20,602 nucleotides of DNA, from positions 1-20,602 of the forward strand of contig MU859405.1 in assembly GCA_033297205.1 (NCBI GenBank), given 5' to 3'. Positions 20,321-20,602 of this stretch are shown in pieces. The stretch's first letter is position 1. Each line of letters opens with the position of its first letter. Below the pieces are notes generated by a model that saw nothing but the letters and a program-made list of their open reading frames with translations, made no database searches and was not told the DNA's origin. A program made the translations under genes and the position numbers. Source of the DNA: Pseudoneurospora amorphoporcata. Its lineage: Eukaryota; Ascomycota; Sordariomycetes; Sordariales; Sordariaceae.

Positions 20321-20535
20321 TGTAATACCGTTAGGAGGGTATTGTGAAGTATTAAGAAGATATCTTGAATGTGATTGATTGTATGTATAAAGTATGATAA
20401 TTCTGGAAACAATCCAGAGAGGGGAGCTTGCGGCGGTTGAAGACCATATACACGCAAGCTATCCTTATCTAATCTATAGGACCTACACAAGTGGGGATGC
20501 GACCGAAGGGTCGGGTCAATTCAACTGAACCCGAC
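20321..20535. repeat. cluster of four perfect inverted repeats
   Basis: Arms are AATACC/GGTATT (20324-20329, 20338-20343), TCTGGA/TCCAGA (about 20402-20418), AGCTTGCG/CGCAAGCT (20425-20432, 20453-20460) and GTCGGGT/ACCCGAC (20510-20516, 20529-20535). All are exact by eye. The block begins TGTAATACC and contains a TATAAAG (about 20386), loosely recalling a fungal LTR, but no target-site duplication or second LTR is visible. Confidence 0.5.
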
Positions 20536-20602
20536 AGGCGCGTGCCAAGGTGGGTGCCTCAGGCATTAGTAAACGATATTTGATGCCAGCGATACCGTTC
20601 CA

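Larger units (their letters stand above)
18157..20602. other. 2.4-kb region without a convincing gene
   Basis: It follows the stop of the large 7TM gene and probably starts with that gene's 3' UTR. It holds the simple repeats listed separately and a group of small inverted repeats near the right end. Short frames (for example 19739-20059 plus, starting at GTG, and 19482-19697 minus) show no recognisable protein and no flanking splice logic. No tRNA was found by eye. Confidence 0.5.

Overview
The window looks like nuclear DNA of a filamentous ascomycete, most likely a Sordariomycete. The evidence is short introns (about 45-115 nt) with GTAAGT/GTGAGT-type donors, CTAAC-like branch points and YAG ends; pyrimidine-rich tracts upstream of starts; and typical Pezizomycotina families (HET-like protein, DMATS prenyltransferase, expanded membrane-protein families). 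No prokaryotic operon signals, rRNA or convincing tRNA was seen.

Layout. 1-1285 (+): 3' part of a HET-like heterokaryon-incompatibility gene cut by the left edge. 1371-1607 (+): a possible tiny two-exon ORF. 1741-2514: leader-like region with a short uORF. 2515-4796 (+): a four-exon gene for a 674-residue multi-pass membrane protein. It converges on an unrecognised minus-strand gene (about 5484-6762, possibly extending to 5276) whose reading frame needs an extra intron or is partly decayed. 7272-8861 (-): DMATS-type aromatic prenyltransferase. 9183-10081 (-): FMN-binding split-barrel (PNPOx-like) protein in tandem with it. 10082-11792: a 1.7-kb divergent intergenic region containing coding-like but interrupted frames. 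11793-18156 (+): a three-exon gene for a 2,084-residue protein. 18157-20602: 2.4 kb without a convincing gene, with simple repeats and a cluster of small hairpins near the right edge.

The standout is the 11793-18156 gene. Two well-formed introns join a seven-helix membrane domain (about 245 residues, predicted N-out/C-in like a GPCR) to a tail of about 1,840 residues that looks mostly disordered. The tail carries roughly 15 Leu-Trp motifs, a block of three ~70-residue repeats, acidic and Gly runs, a duplicated His-Pro-Val-Phe motif and short helical repeats. I do not recognise it as a named family.

The genes do not form an obvious pathway. The prenyltransferase and flavoprotein could be functionally linked, but no backbone enzyme (PKS, NRPS, terpene cyclase) is present. 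All gene models are by eye; introns are inferred from splice signals and frame.
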